From positions 46,153 through 110,152 of the forward strand of contig JABAAE010000010.1 in NCBI GenBank assembly GCA_014238905.1: a DNA stretch of 64,000 nt. Direction: 5' to 3'. Below the pieces are notes generated by a model that was given only the letters and a program-made list of their open reading frames with translations, made no database searches and was not told where the DNA came from. Shown here piece after piece: positions 25,778 through 35,067 of the stretch (the first letter of the stretch is position 1; each line of letters opens with the position of its first letter). This DNA is from Planctomycetota bacterium. GTDB lineage: Bacteria > Planctomycetota > Planctomycetia > Pirellulales > Pirellulaceae. A program made the position numbers and the translations under genes.

Positions 25778-28747
25778 ATGTTCAATAAAAAACGGCTGCT
25801 GGTATTGAAGTTGGCGACCATGGTGGTACTGTTCCAGGCGGACCTAATGGCCCAGTATGAACAGTGGCAGCACAACGGTTCATTTCACATTCTAACGACG
25901 CCCGAGGGGGCGAATCTTCCGGTGCAAGCCCGTCTCGAGGGGTTTCCGTTGCTGATTCGGCTTAACGGAGATTGGTTTGATTTCAGTCAGTCCGGGGCAG
26001 ACGGCCATGACATTCGGTTTTCCAATGAGGCTGGCACACGGTTGGCCTATGAAATCGAAGAATGGGATCCGGTTAACAAATATGCAGCCATTTGGATTCG
26101 CATTCCGGTTATTAAAGGTAATTCACAACAATCAATTCGGATGCATTGGGGTAATTCGAATTCGAAAAGTGAATCCAATGGGAAAGCGGTTTTTAATGAA
26201 ACCAACGGATATTTGAGCGTTTGGCACCTCGGAAAAGAAGTTAGGGATGAGGTGGGAACCCTGCGAGGTATCGATAGCGGGACCCTTTTAACGCCCGGTA
26301 TGGTCGGACAGGCACGTCACTTTCCGGGGAAAAAAGGGATCTACTGTGGTGACAAAATTGAGAGCCTTCCCACCGGCAGTAGTGTCAACAGTACCCAAGC
26401 TTGGTTTCGATCGGATCAATCAAAAGGACGATTGGTAGGATGGGGAAACGAAAAGGCGCAGGGGAAAATTGTCATGCAGTATCGCAGTCCTCCGCAGGTG
26501 TGGATGGAGTGCTATTTCTCCGATGCTAATGTGGGGGCCCCAGTAAAGACGCTCCCGCCCGCCTGGACCCATGTAGTTCATACCTACCAAAAGGGGAGAT
26601 CCCTGATTTACGTTAACGGTGTACTTGCCGGAACGGGCAATCCCAGAGCGTCGGTGCTGGCGTTGGAGCGTCCTGCCAGGATGTGGTTGGGGGGGTGGTA
26701 CGGAAACTACGACTTCGTCGGGGATCTGGACGAAGTTCGAATCTCCAGTGCGGTTCGGTCGGCTGATTGGATACGGTTGGAGTATGAAAATCAGAATCCA
26801 TTACAAACCGCGGTGGGCCACCTTGTCCGAAAAGGGAACGAGTTTTCGGTATCTCACCGCGAGGTTATTCTGGAAGAGGGAACTGCGATCGACCTGACGG
26901 CCAAGGCAGGTGGTGCGCAAAAGATCTACTGGCAACTTCAGGACGGGGACGATGCCTCGGTTCAGTCGGTGGACCGGTTCGGTTACTCGTTAAAAGCGGG
27001 GCGTGTGACCGGGGATCGAAGGATGACGTTGAAATTCAAAGCGGTTTATCGGTCGGAAGTAAAGACTCGCGATATTTCCATACTGATCAAGGAATCTATC
27101 CCCGAACCCGTCTTCACATTGGAGCACCCTAAGCATTGGAATGGCCGAGAGACCATCGAAGTGGTTCCTCGGATCGCTAACAGGGAAGCCATGTTGGAAA
27201 AAGGGGAGGGCGAGTTAGTGACCCGGTGGAAAGTAAACGGATTGGCCGTCATCAAGGAGGTCAGCCCGAAAAAGTTGATTCTCAAACGTGCCCAAAACAG
27301 CGGAGATCTGCAGGTGACGGCAACTCTTTCCAACGGCGGAGATGTTGTGGAATCCACGGCCACCATTGGGGTTCGTCAACCGACCCGGGATGATTGGGTT
27401 CGGCGGCTACCTGGCAAGGATGAAAAGCCGGTCGACAACCAATTTTATGCCCGGGACGACAGCAATCGGGGGACGCTCTATTACAACGGGCGGTTGACTG
27501 AACCGGGTGATAGCGTGTTTTTAAAGGTGTATGCAGATAATCGCCTTGTTCAGAGTCTTTCCCAAGAACCGGATGAAAAACAACAGTACGCATTTGCGGT
27601 GAAACTGAAACCGGGTTTGATTCGGTACCGGGTCGAGTTTGGCGTTGTGCTTTGCGGTGCTGCAAAAATTCACCAGCGGGTAGAGAATCTGGTTTGTGGC
27701 GATGCGTACTTGATTAACGGCCAGTCCAATGCCTTGGCGACCGACACACAGGAGAAATCGCCTCCGGAAACCAGTCCCTGGATTCGAAGCTACGGAAAAC
27801 CAACTGGAAAACGTCCTGTCGAGAATCTTTGGTGTCTGCCTGTTTGGAAGGCAGAAAAAGGAGAGTCGGCGGAACTGGGGTACTGGGGGATGGAACTCGC
27901 CAAGGGATTGGTGAAGGCTCAACAGATGCCAATTTTTATGATCAATGGAGCGGTTGGTGGGACACGAATTGACCAACATCAAAGAAACCAGAATGATCCC
28001 GCTGATCTGGATTCGATTTACGGCCGGATGTTGTGGAGAGTCCAACAGGCAGGTTTGACTCATGGCATTCGGGCCATCCTGTGGCATCAAGGGGAGAATG
28101 ATCAGGGGGCGGCAGGGCCTGATGGTGGTTATGGCTGGGAATCCTACGAACGTTATTTTTTGGAGATGTCTGCTGGCTGGAAGGAGGATTTTCCCAATGT
28201 TAAGCGATACTACATTTTCCAAATTTGGCCCAACGCCTGCAGTATGGGCAATGGTAATGGAGATATGTTAAGAGAGGTGCAGCGAAATCTTCCGCGGCTC
28301 TATTCCAATCTGGAAATACTCTCCACTTTAGGTATTCGGCCAGGCGGATCGTGTCACTATCCTTTAAAGGGTTGGGCTGAATTTGCCCGCTTGGTGCAAC
28401 CACTTTTGGAACGAGACTTTTACGGGAGAAAACCTTCAGGATCGATCACACCGCCTAACTTGAAGAAAGCCCGTTTCGAAGGTCAATCGAAAATGTCGAT
28501 TGTGCTTGAGTTCGATCAGCCTGTGGTCTGGAAACCCGATTTAACGGGACAGTTCCTGTTGGATGGGATGGCTGGTAGCGTCATCAAGGGCGTGGCGTCT
28601 GGAAACGTGTTAACGTTGTCGCTCAAAGAAGGGCAGGGTGCTCAAACGATCAGTTACCTCTCTGAGAAATCATGGAGTCAGGATCGACTCTTGCTAGGGA
28701 AGAACGAAATTGCTGCTCTCTCCTTTTGTAACGTCCCAATTGAATGA
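25778..28747 (+). CDS. Large exported DUF2341-LamG-SGNH (sialate O-acetylesterase-type) protein
   Basis: A 989-residue multidomain protein with signal peptide. Residues about 30-130 match DUF2341 (GFPLLIRLNGDWFDF, DGHDIRF, EIEEWD), about 140-345 a LamG/concanavalin-like fold (VWHLGKE, GDLDEVRIS), about 350-620 two to three beta-sandwich or Ig-like modules, and about 640-920 an SGNH esterase domain related to sialate O-acetylesterase (YLINGQSNALAT, INGAVGGTRIDQH, AILWHQGENDQG). In the last block a final Asp/His pair near CHYPLKGWAEFA may complete the triad. The combination of carbohydrate-binding modules with an esterase argues for attack on an insoluble polymer. It is tightly spaced behind the sulfatase. 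Confidence 0.85.
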   Translation: MFNKKRLLVLKLATMVVLFQADLMAQYEQWQHNGSFHILTTPEGANLPVQARLEGFPLLIRLNGDWFDFSQSGADGHDIRFSNEAGTRLAYEIEEWDPVNKYAAIWIRIPVIKGNSQQSIRMHWGNSNSKSESNGKAVFNETNGYLSVWHLGKEVRDEVGTLRGIDSGTLLTPGMVGQARHFPGKKGIYCGDKIESLPTGSSVNSTQAWFRSDQSKGRLVGWGNEKAQGKIVMQYRSPPQVWMECYFSDANVGAPVKTLPPAWTHVVHTYQKGRSLIYVNGVLAGTGNPRASVLALERPARMWLGGWYGNYDFVGDLDEVRISSAVRSADWIRLEYENQNPLQTAVGHLVRKGNEFSVSHREVILEEGTAIDLTAKAGGAQKIYWQLQDGDDASVQSVDRFGYSLKAGRVTGDRRMTLKFKAVYRSEVKTRDISILIKESIPEPVFTLEHPKHWNGRETIEVVPRIANREAMLEKGEGELVTRWKVNGLAVIKEVSPKKLILKRAQNSGDLQVTATLSNGGDVVESTATIGVRQPTRDDWVRRLPGKDEKPVDNQFYARDDSNRGTLYYNGRLTEPGDSVFLKVYADNRLVQSLSQEPDEKQQYAFAVKLKPGLIRYRVEFGVVLCGAAKIHQRVENLVCGDAYLINGQSNALATDTQEKSPPETSPWIRSYGKPTGKRPVENLWCLPVWKAEKGESAELGYWGMELAKGLVKAQQMPIFMINGAVGGTRIDQHQRNQNDPADLDSIYGRMLWRVQQAGLTHGIRAILWHQGENDQGAAGPDGGYGWESYERYFLEMSAGWKEDFPNVKRYYIFQIWPNACSMGNGNGDMLREVQRNLPRLYSNLEILSTLGIRPGGSCHYPLKGWAEFARLVQPLLERDFYGRKPSGSITPPNLKKARFEGQSKMSIVLEFDQPVVWKPDLTGQFLLDGMAGSVIKGVASGNVLTLSLKEGQGAQTISYLSEKSWSQDRLLLGKNEIAALSFCNVPIE

Positions 28748-28869
28748 ACCATGCACAGTGTATCTACTCAGTATTTCAACTCAGGGTTTTTACTCAACTG
28801 GGCGAATTGATTTGATGCCTGGCTTTGGCGTCAAAGCTTACCGAATAGATTTTTCTCAAAAGGGAAAAC

Positions 28870-29253
28870 ATGGAACTTGGCGCTTTTTCAATTAGCCTTG
28901 CGGTCAAAGATCTTCAGGTATCGAAATCGTTTTATGAAAAATTCGGGTTTGAGGTTTTCTGCGGAGAGGCTGGTCAGAATTGGCTTATCATGAAAAATGG
29001 AGCGCACACGATCGGCCTTTTTCAGGATATGTTTGAAAAAAATATAATGACATTCAACCCGGGTTGGACTCATGAAGCCAAGGAAACAGAAAGTTTTACC
29101 GACATCCGCGACCTGCAAACGGAATTGCAATCAAAAGGGGTCGAATTACTTTCTCAAGTCGACCCCGCAACATCTGGCCCGGCCAGTTTGTCGGTGCTCG
29201 ATCCCGATGGCAATCAGATTTTGATCGATCAACATCGGTCAGGACCGAATTAA
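28870..29253 (+). CDS. VOC (glyoxalase/bleomycin-resistance) family protein
   Basis: A 127-residue protein with the VOC fold: FSISLAVKDLQVSKSFYEKFGFEV at the start, an IGLFQDMF strand in the middle and SVLDPDGNQILIDQH at the end. Members bind a metal and act as glyoxalases, dioxygenases or resistance proteins; the subgroup here is common in many bacteria and has no assigned substrate. The gene stands 122 bp after the esterase and 106 bp before the serine protease. Confidence 0.85.
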   Translation: MELGAFSISLAVKDLQVSKSFYEKFGFEVFCGEAGQNWLIMKNGAHTIGLFQDMFEKNIMTFNPGWTHEAKETESFTDIRDLQTELQSKGVELLSQVDPATSGPASLSVLDPDGNQILIDQHRSGPN

Positions 29254-29359
29254 AAGCAACGGTTATTCATCGTCAGGATGACAATGGGGATGGATTCCCA
29301 AATTAAATCGCAAACACTTAAATCGTTCACTCTTTCCAAATTCTCAAAAGGCAATCCAG

Positions 29360-30193
29360 ATGACGATGAATAAAAGATGGGGCGTCTTGCTGATATTTCT
29401 GGTTCACCATCCCCTCACGGCAGGCGAAGGTGTAGCTGATTTGATGCATTCGACGTACAAAATCACCAATCCTGGATCGACAGCGACCTGCTTTTTGGTG
29501 AAAAGAACCGCTGGCGATGATTCGCAGGGAAGCCCGGTTTATGTGGTCACCGCTGCCCATGTTTTTGAAAAAATGCAAGGTGATTTTTCTGAAATTGTGC
29601 TTCGCAAGAAAAACAAAGAGGGTTCATTCGATCGGGACCCAATCCGGGTTGCAGTGCGGCAGAAGGGAAGGCCTCTTTGGTTCAAGCATCCCCAAGCGGA
29701 TGTCGCAGTAATTCCGTTGTCGATCCCCAAGGGACGTTTTTTTTCCATGCTGGATTTCGATCAGATCGTTAGTCATCAGATGATAAAAAAAGGCGTTCCC
29801 TCGTGTTCAGACGAGGTCTGGATTCCAGGATACCCGGCCCAATTGGAATCCACCTCGGCAGGATTTCCCGTCTTGCGGCGTGGAACAGTAGCCAGTTTTC
29901 CCCTTACGCCAATTTCCAAAAACGGTACCTTTCTCATCGCTGCAGCTACCTTTGGTGGGGACAGTGGAGCTCCGGTGCTGGTTGGCGGTGGTGGCGACTC
30001 CCAACCGAAAGGGGCGGCTTTGGCTTTGGTGGGTCTGGTGGTCGGCAAGCATCGAGAGACATCAAGGACGGTGACACCCTCTGAAGAACGGACGATACAC
30101 CGTTCGTTGGGGTTGGCGATTGTCGTCCATTCCCATTTGATCCGGGAGACCATACAAATCGCGGGCCGGGAATCCGGTCAGGATGGTGGCTGA
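29360..30193 (+). CDS. Exported trypsin-like serine protease
   Basis: A 277-residue protein with a signal peptide (residues 1-22, ending TAGEG). The catalytic triad of the chymotrypsin fold is visible: His in VVTAAHVFE (near residue 68), Asp in QADVAVIPL, and Ser in FGGDSGAPVL (near 200). It has no PDZ domain, so it is not a standard DegP/HtrA. It probably acts in the periplasm. An A/G-rich site precedes the ATG. It lies 42 bp before the DUF429 gene. Confidence 0.85.
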   Translation: MTMNKRWGVLLIFLVHHPLTAGEGVADLMHSTYKITNPGSTATCFLVKRTAGDDSQGSPVYVVTAAHVFEKMQGDFSEIVLRKKNKEGSFDRDPIRVAVRQKGRPLWFKHPQADVAVIPLSIPKGRFFSMLDFDQIVSHQMIKKGVPSCSDEVWIPGYPAQLESTSAGFPVLRRGTVASFPLTPISKNGTFLIAAATFGGDSGAPVLVGGGGDSQPKGAALALVGLVVGKHRETSRTVTPSEERTIHRSLGLAIVVHSHLIRETIQIAGRESGQDGG

Positions 30194-30235
30194 TTTTTCT
30201 TTCCAGTTTGGTGTTTTATTAGGTCAGATTTATTC

Positions 30236-30880
30236 ATGAAAATTGTCGGTGTGGATCTGTCTGGTCCCAGCAATCTCGCGGATACCGTGCTGGTGAGTTT
30301 TAGAGTCGGTAACAAAGGGCTGGATCTCGAAGACGTGGTGGTCGAGGCCAGTGATGGAGCCATTCTCGATTTGGTCACCTCGATTTCCCGGGAAACCCGG
30401 GTCGTGGTCGGGCTTGATGCGCCGCTTTCCTATAATCCCGGTGGGGGAGATCGTGCCGGGGATGCGAATTTGCGGCGGGTGGCCATCGCGTCAGGATTAC
30501 ATCCAGGTTCGGTTATGCCGCCCACCATGAATCGGATGGTCTATTTGACCTTGCGCGGTATTTCTGTTGCTCGGCTGATTCACTCTGTCGGGAGTGACCC
30601 GCCGGAGGTGATTGAGGTCCATCCGGGTGCGACAATGCTGTTGCGAGGGGCGCCGTTGGCAGATGTACGTCATTTGAAGAGTGACCCCTCTGCTCGACAA
30701 CGACTGCTTACTTGGCTAGAGGACCAGGGTCTTGGTGGTGTGGCGGCCGGAGAGAATCCCAGCGATCATTACGTTGCTGCCTGCGCGGCGGGCTTGGCAG
30801 CCTGGAAATGGAGTTGCGATCAAACGGTGTGGAAAGAGTCGGCGATGCCCCCTTGGCACCCCTTTGATTACGCTTGCTGA
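30236..30880 (+). CDS. DUF429 protein (predicted RNase H-fold nuclease)
   Basis: A 214-residue DUF429 protein. The opening MKIVGVDLSGPS carries the first acidic residue of the RNase H-like fold; VVVGLDAPLSYNPGGGDR, PPTMNRMVYLTLRG, VIEVHPGATMLL and NPSDHYVAACAAGLAAW provide the remaining conserved blocks, with acidic and His residues that could bind metal. The family is predicted to be a nuclease but no substrate is established. It follows the protease closely and converges on the CIA30-type pseudogene. Confidence 0.85.
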   Translation: MKIVGVDLSGPSNLADTVLVSFRVGNKGLDLEDVVVEASDGAILDLVTSISRETRVVVGLDAPLSYNPGGGDRAGDANLRRVAIASGLHPGSVMPPTMNRMVYLTLRGISVARLIHSVGSDPPEVIEVHPGATMLLRGAPLADVRHLKSDPSARQRLLTWLEDQGLGGVAAGENPSDHYVAACAAGLAAWKWSCDQTVWKESAMPPWHPFDYAC

Positions 30881-30965
30881 TTGGCAAAAACCAACGGCGG
30901 ATCTGGCGGCATCGGCCCAGACCCGTTGACCAGATCACTCGCTCATTTAGTAGACTAGCGGCTTG

Positions 30966-31834
30966 CTATGATTGGTCTCTAAGAGTGGCCAGCCATTGAA
31001 CCAGTTCTTTCAAGTCGTGCTCATTCATTTGGCTGACCATCTCTTGCCGATGGCTACCATGCACGGCAAGAATCGATTTTTCTTCGAAGAAAATTTCGTC
31101 GGTTTGATGTAGGCCGTGCAACCGGGACTCCACCAGAGGGTTATCGACGGATCCCCGCAACCAGTTCTCATCCCGTTCATTAATCAGCACCCAGAAATCT
31201 TCGCCCCATCCCCGCGAGGGGACGTCTTGTGGCGGAAGGGGAACCAGAGAGTCGGGATCGGTATGGCGAAGAATTGGATTTGAAAAATCGCCATCGCAGG
31301 AAGGGCAACTGCAACGTTCGGCATCTTGCTGGTGAGTGGAAAAACGGGTGGAGTCTATTCTAACCTCTACGTATTGTCCCACCTGAATGTTGCGTTTGAT
31401 CACCGCTGGCGGGATTTGGAAATTTACACCATATTGCTCTCGCATCGCGATTCCATCCACGATTTGATAGTCGTTGGCGAATTTCTGCTGCAATCCGGAT
31501 TCCTCAAGGCTTCGATTCATGGTTTGGCTTGTTTTACCTTTGATCCAGTCGACCGACATCTTAACAGGTCCCGTTTTTTGTCTCCTAGGAGAATGCCAAC
31601 GCCGTCGACCTGCGAAACGGGCAATTTTTGACCGGCGATGACCCGTCCAAACGAGGTCGCCACAAATTTGTCCAAGGGTAATTCTACCTCAATCCAACGA
31701 TCTTTTTCAGTTTTGGATTCGGTTCGATAGGAAAATGCCGCCAAGCGGCGAGGGGTATTCAAGTGAAAGGTGTACGTTCTACCGTCTCCTCGGACTCGCA
31801 TCACTAACAAGTCCCCTTTTTCAGTTTGAGATGA
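30966..31834 (-). pseudogene. CIA30-domain protein gene, 5'-truncated and frameshifted
   Basis: Two overlapping minus-strand frames together encode one protein. The upstream frame (31517-31834) begins inside the CIA30 (complex I intermediate-associated protein 30) beta-sandwich at LLVMRVRGDGRTYTFHL and continues to VDGVGILLGDKK. The downstream frame (30966-31559) resumes with MSVDWIKGK, the expected end of the domain, followed by a 180-residue part with CSCPSC and PSRGWGEDFW. Adding one A to the A6 run (T6 at 31574-31579) rejoins them perfectly as DKKTGPVKMSVDWIKG. The N-terminal half of CIA30 is also missing; sequence further upstream is in no frame family-like. Decay is the simplest reading; transcriptional slippage or an assembly error are alternatives for the frameshift but not for the truncation. 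Confidence 0.75.
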
Positions 31835-32168
31835 TTACGGCAAGAGAGTCCCGATTAACCGCAAAATAAAAAAGCATTCCACAGGCTAATGTGGTTTTTT
31901 GGATGGGGCGACACCCAAGGAAATGGGTCTTTGCCCATGATGTTCAAATGAACAGGTTTTTGGCCGTTGGAGGCGGTCTTCATGCTGCGAGGCATCGATT
32001 CCGTCGAAATTGACCGCTGTGGAGCATGGGATTTAGGCGAGAAAAAGCGTGTTTTTGAATTTTGGGCGTGTTATAACGAGGTTTCGTTGTTGCACGGCGG
32101 AGCAAACGACTGTTGTCGCGACGATCGACCTGAATTTTTTTTTCTGACGATCTACCCAGAGATAGAAA
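31835..32168. other. Intergenic region, no gene seen
   Basis: This 334-bp gap upstream of the SPFH pair has no recognisable gene. It would carry the promoter for the SPFH operon and any remaining promoter of the decayed CIA30-type gene. Confidence 0.4.
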
Positions 32169-33176
32169 ATGTTTTTTGTTTATGGCCTTCTTGGCGGGCT
32201 TTTAATTTACACCGTGGGGCGAGTTGTGGTGACTTGTTTATACACGGTGCGCCCTGATCAACGTGCGGTGGTGACCAGTTTTGGCGCAGTGGAAATACTG
32301 GAGGAAAAGTCACCACCCCCTCCATTGAGCGGTGATGAGCGAGAGCGGTATGAGTTTCCACAGGTTCGCGTTGTCGAACCCGGGGGACCGTACTTTAAAT
32401 TTCCGTGGCAGGAAGTTCATAAAGTCAGTGTTGCTACTCAGGCGGTCGACGTCTCATGGGATCCATCAAAAAAACAGGCGACGATTGAAGCGGTCACCAA
32501 AGACAATCTAACGACCGGTGTTAACGGCCAAATTCGGTATCGCATCGAGGAAAACAATCTTTACCCCTATCTGTTTGGTGTGACGAGTCCTCTGGAGCAT
32601 GTGATGGGGTATTTTGTTTCAGTGTTGCGAGAGAGGATTGCCAATTTTGTTGATCCAAAAGGAGTCAACTTACTTTCCAATGACGATGAGCAGGATGAAA
32701 ACCAACCATCGTCGGTAGAATTCTCCGAGGGCGTATCGATCAATGACTTGCGGAAAAATCTCCCGCTTCTCAACCAGTATATGGAGGAACAATGCCGCTC
32801 GACGGGTGGCCGTTACGGCATTGAGCTTGACGCAGCCTTAATCACAGAAATTGATCCACCTCCGGAAGTCGATCGAGCGCTCTCGGCAATCAACAGTACC
32901 CGCAACCAGGTGGCCGCCGATATCAGCACTGCTCGTGCTGATGCCGAACAGCAGATTACCATGAGTGCCAGAGCTGTCGAAATTGCTACCAATAATGCCC
33001 AGGCAGAAGTGGCGCCGTTACGGGAGTTGGCCCAGACGCTGACAACGATCAAATCAGAAGGGGGAGCGAACTGTTTAACGTCCTACCTTCGGAACCTCCG
33101 TGTTCCTTTGTATAAACGAGCGGATCGAATTATCCATGAGGAGAAAAATAACCATATCAAAGGGGGAGAAGTCTGA
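32169..33176 (+). CDS. SPFH/band-7 membrane protein (HflK-like), first of a pair
   Basis: A 335-residue protein: one N-terminal transmembrane helix (residues 2-27), then an SPFH domain (about 28-250) starting with TVRPDQRAVVTSFGAVE, with GGPYFKFPWQEVHKVSVATQ and TTGVNGQIRYRI. A coiled-coil of Ala/Glu-rich heptads (about 250-300) follows. Such proteins (HflK, HflC, stomatin-like) form ring or cage scaffolds on the membrane and often regulate proteases. Low-complexity acidic stretches (SNDDEQDENQPSS) interrupt the domain. The stop codon overlaps the start of the next SPFH gene (tgATG), so the products likely form a hetero-oligomer. Confidence 0.82.
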   Translation: MFFVYGLLGGLLIYTVGRVVVTCLYTVRPDQRAVVTSFGAVEILEEKSPPPPLSGDERERYEFPQVRVVEPGGPYFKFPWQEVHKVSVATQAVDVSWDPSKKQATIEAVTKDNLTTGVNGQIRYRIEENNLYPYLFGVTSPLEHVMGYFVSVLRERIANFVDPKGVNLLSNDDEQDENQPSSVEFSEGVSINDLRKNLPLLNQYMEEQCRSTGGRYGIELDAALITEIDPPPEVDRALSAINSTRNQVAADISTARADAEQQITMSARAVEIATNNAQAEVAPLRELAQTLTTIKSEGGANCLTSYLRNLRVPLYKRADRIIHEEKNNHIKGGEV

Positions 33177-34078
33177 TGGAATTGACTATAGGATTTTTTG
33201 TCGGAGTTATTTTGATCCCCATCTTGCTGGGGTTGGCCAAATCGTTGGGTCTGTATTTGTGTGTGAAGGAGTGTGAAGCACACGTCTATACCTTGTTTGG
33301 GAAAGTCATCGGTACGATCGAAACATCCGGTTTGAAGTTTCCCTTGAAAATTTTCGGTGGCAAAGCATTGCTGATTCCGTTCTTTGGCAAACGCTACGTG
33401 GTCAATACGGCATTGCGTCAACACTACTTACGAAGCCAAATGGTCAATTCGGAAGAGGGCACACCGATGGGTGTGGGGATATGGTACGAGATGCAGGTGA
33501 AGGATCCGGTGGCCTACCTGTTTACCAACGCCAATCCGGACGGTTCCCTGCAGGCAAATGTTACCAGTTCAACCATTTCGACCCTTAGCAATCTCGAAAT
33601 GGAAAAAATGCTGGAGGATCGCCATAGTCTCAGTCGAACGGTCCGACAGGCTGTTTCGCCACTTTCGGAAAAGTGGGGTTACCAATTGGGAAGTGTCTAT
33701 ATTCGAAAAGTCGAATTTACAGATCGGCATATGGTTGAGAATATCACCGAAAAGGTTGTCAAGCGGCTCGTGCAGGTCACCAGCGCCATGAAACAGGATG
33801 GAGAAAATCGGGTCGGCCTGATTAAAAGCGAAACGGCGTTTAAAGTCTCTCAAAAAATGGCAGAGGCCGCTGCGTCGAGGCCAAAGATTGTCGGTGAAGC
33901 ATTGAACAGTATCGCCGGTCAGGACGCACAGGTTCTCGACACCGTCCTATCGGTCATGGAAATCGACAATTTACTCACCTCTAATGCAAAGATCGATATT
34001 GTTCCTGCCAGTAGTAACCTGCTGGTTCAAATGGGAGCATCTTCCAGTCCTCCAGTGGTGCCTGTTGCACCGAGTTAG
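33176..34078 (+). CDS. SPFH/band-7 membrane protein, second of a pair
   Basis: A 300-residue protein with an N-terminal membrane segment (residues 4-28), an SPFH domain (about 30-210: VYTLFGKVIGTIETSGLKFP, GIWYEMQVKDPVAYLF) and a helical tail with Ser/Pro-rich end. The ATG overlaps the stop of the first SPFH gene and AGGGGGAG sits before it. It resembles the HflC side of an HflKC-type pair, though no FtsH gene is in the window. Its 3' end overlaps the converging membrane protein gene by 4 bp. Confidence 0.8.
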   Translation: MELTIGFFVGVILIPILLGLAKSLGLYLCVKECEAHVYTLFGKVIGTIETSGLKFPLKIFGGKALLIPFFGKRYVVNTALRQHYLRSQMVNSEEGTPMGVGIWYEMQVKDPVAYLFTNANPDGSLQANVTSSTISTLSNLEMEKMLEDRHSLSRTVRQAVSPLSEKWGYQLGSVYIRKVEFTDRHMVENITEKVVKRLVQVTSAMKQDGENRVGLIKSETAFKVSQKMAEAAASRPKIVGEALNSIAGQDAQVLDTVLSVMEIDNLLTSNAKIDIVPASSNLLVQMGASSSPPVVPVAPS

Positions 34079-35064
34079 GCCGTTATTAAAACGTTAGAGC
34101 CCGCCCGAGACCGCTCCTCAGTTTGACTGGGGACAGACTCGACTTGTTGTTTGATGACCAATAAAGGGCCCATTTCTCGATCGAAATTGCGTTTGGCGAT
34201 GAAAAGCACGATCAGCAGAGCAATTCCAACTAACAGCGATCGAACGATGTTAGCCAGCCAAGGCTTTTTTGTTTGAAGTCCACCGATTTCGGTCAGCCAA
34301 CATAACAGGGGGGCCAGCAAAACGGCTAACCCTTCGCCGGTGGACAGCTCGCCGAAAAAACGGCCAATCATCAACAGGCTGAACAAACCTACTGCACCGA
34401 TCCCGATCAGGCTTGAAGCCTCAAATTGGCTCTCAACCGGGTGACCACCGGCAAGGAGCCAGCCGGTTAAGGTTGTGGCTGTTAATGCGGCGACCAGCGT
34501 GATTCCGACTGCTCCACCCTTTAGATAACCTGCCATCATGATGGTGAACGCGGCGCAGAGGAGAGCCATCTGAAAACTGAAGGGGATGATTACGGTTCCG
34601 GAACGGCAACAGAGCCAAGAAGAAATCCCCCAAGTTAAAATAAGCAAAATGCTGCAGCTGCCAAGAGTCAGGATCGCTTGCGAAGTCGACCAAGCAGTAC
34701 TGTGGTCGCTCAGGTAAACCGAGCCATGTAACAAAATGCGGGGTGTCGCGACCGCAAGGGCGAGCCTGAATAGCCAAAGGTAGCGTTTTGGCAACCTGTT
34801 CCAGCCCGCTCCCAGCTCGATGATAAACGCCAGTGGCAGAATCCATATCAGAAACCGCTCCAGACCATTTCGAGGTGGCCAGACGACGTTCAATTCCAGG
34901 AACCAGTTGCCAGCACAAAAGCCTACAGCGATGGCAACCATCATGACCGAATTCCGACAACCCTGTTGGCATTGCTTTCCCAACGTCAACAGGGCAAATG
35001 TGACACCACTGGCCGCCGCGGCCGCTATCAAAGCCGATTTCCAGTAGAGATCCAGCTCAGGCAT
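34075..35064 (-). CDS. Polytopic membrane protein of unknown function
   Basis: A 329-residue protein with about ten hydrophobic helices and short polar loops; the last helix ends at LLIVLFIAKRNFDREM and a soluble tail of about 35 residues follows. No transporter or enzyme family is recognised. The ATG lies 3 bp after the stop of the YceI gene, so the two are one operon on the minus strand. Function unknown; the pairing with YceI hints at an isoprenoid-linked or envelope stress role, but this is guesswork. Confidence 0.7.
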   Translation of the reverse strand: MPELDLYWKSALIAAAAASGVTFALLTLGKQCQQGCRNSVMMVAIAVGFCAGNWFLELNVVWPPRNGLERFLIWILPLAFIIELGAGWNRLPKRYLWLFRLALAVATPRILLHGSVYLSDHSTAWSTSQAILTLGSCSILLILTWGISSWLCCRSGTVIIPFSFQMALLCAAFTIMMAGYLKGGAVGITLVAALTATTLTGWLLAGGHPVESQFEASSLIGIGAVGLFSLLMIGRFFGELSTGEGLAVLLAPLLCWLTEIGGLQTKKPWLANIVRSLLVGIALLIVLFIAKRNFDREMGPLLVIKQQVESVPSQTEERSRAGSNVLITA

Positions 35065-35067
35065 CGG

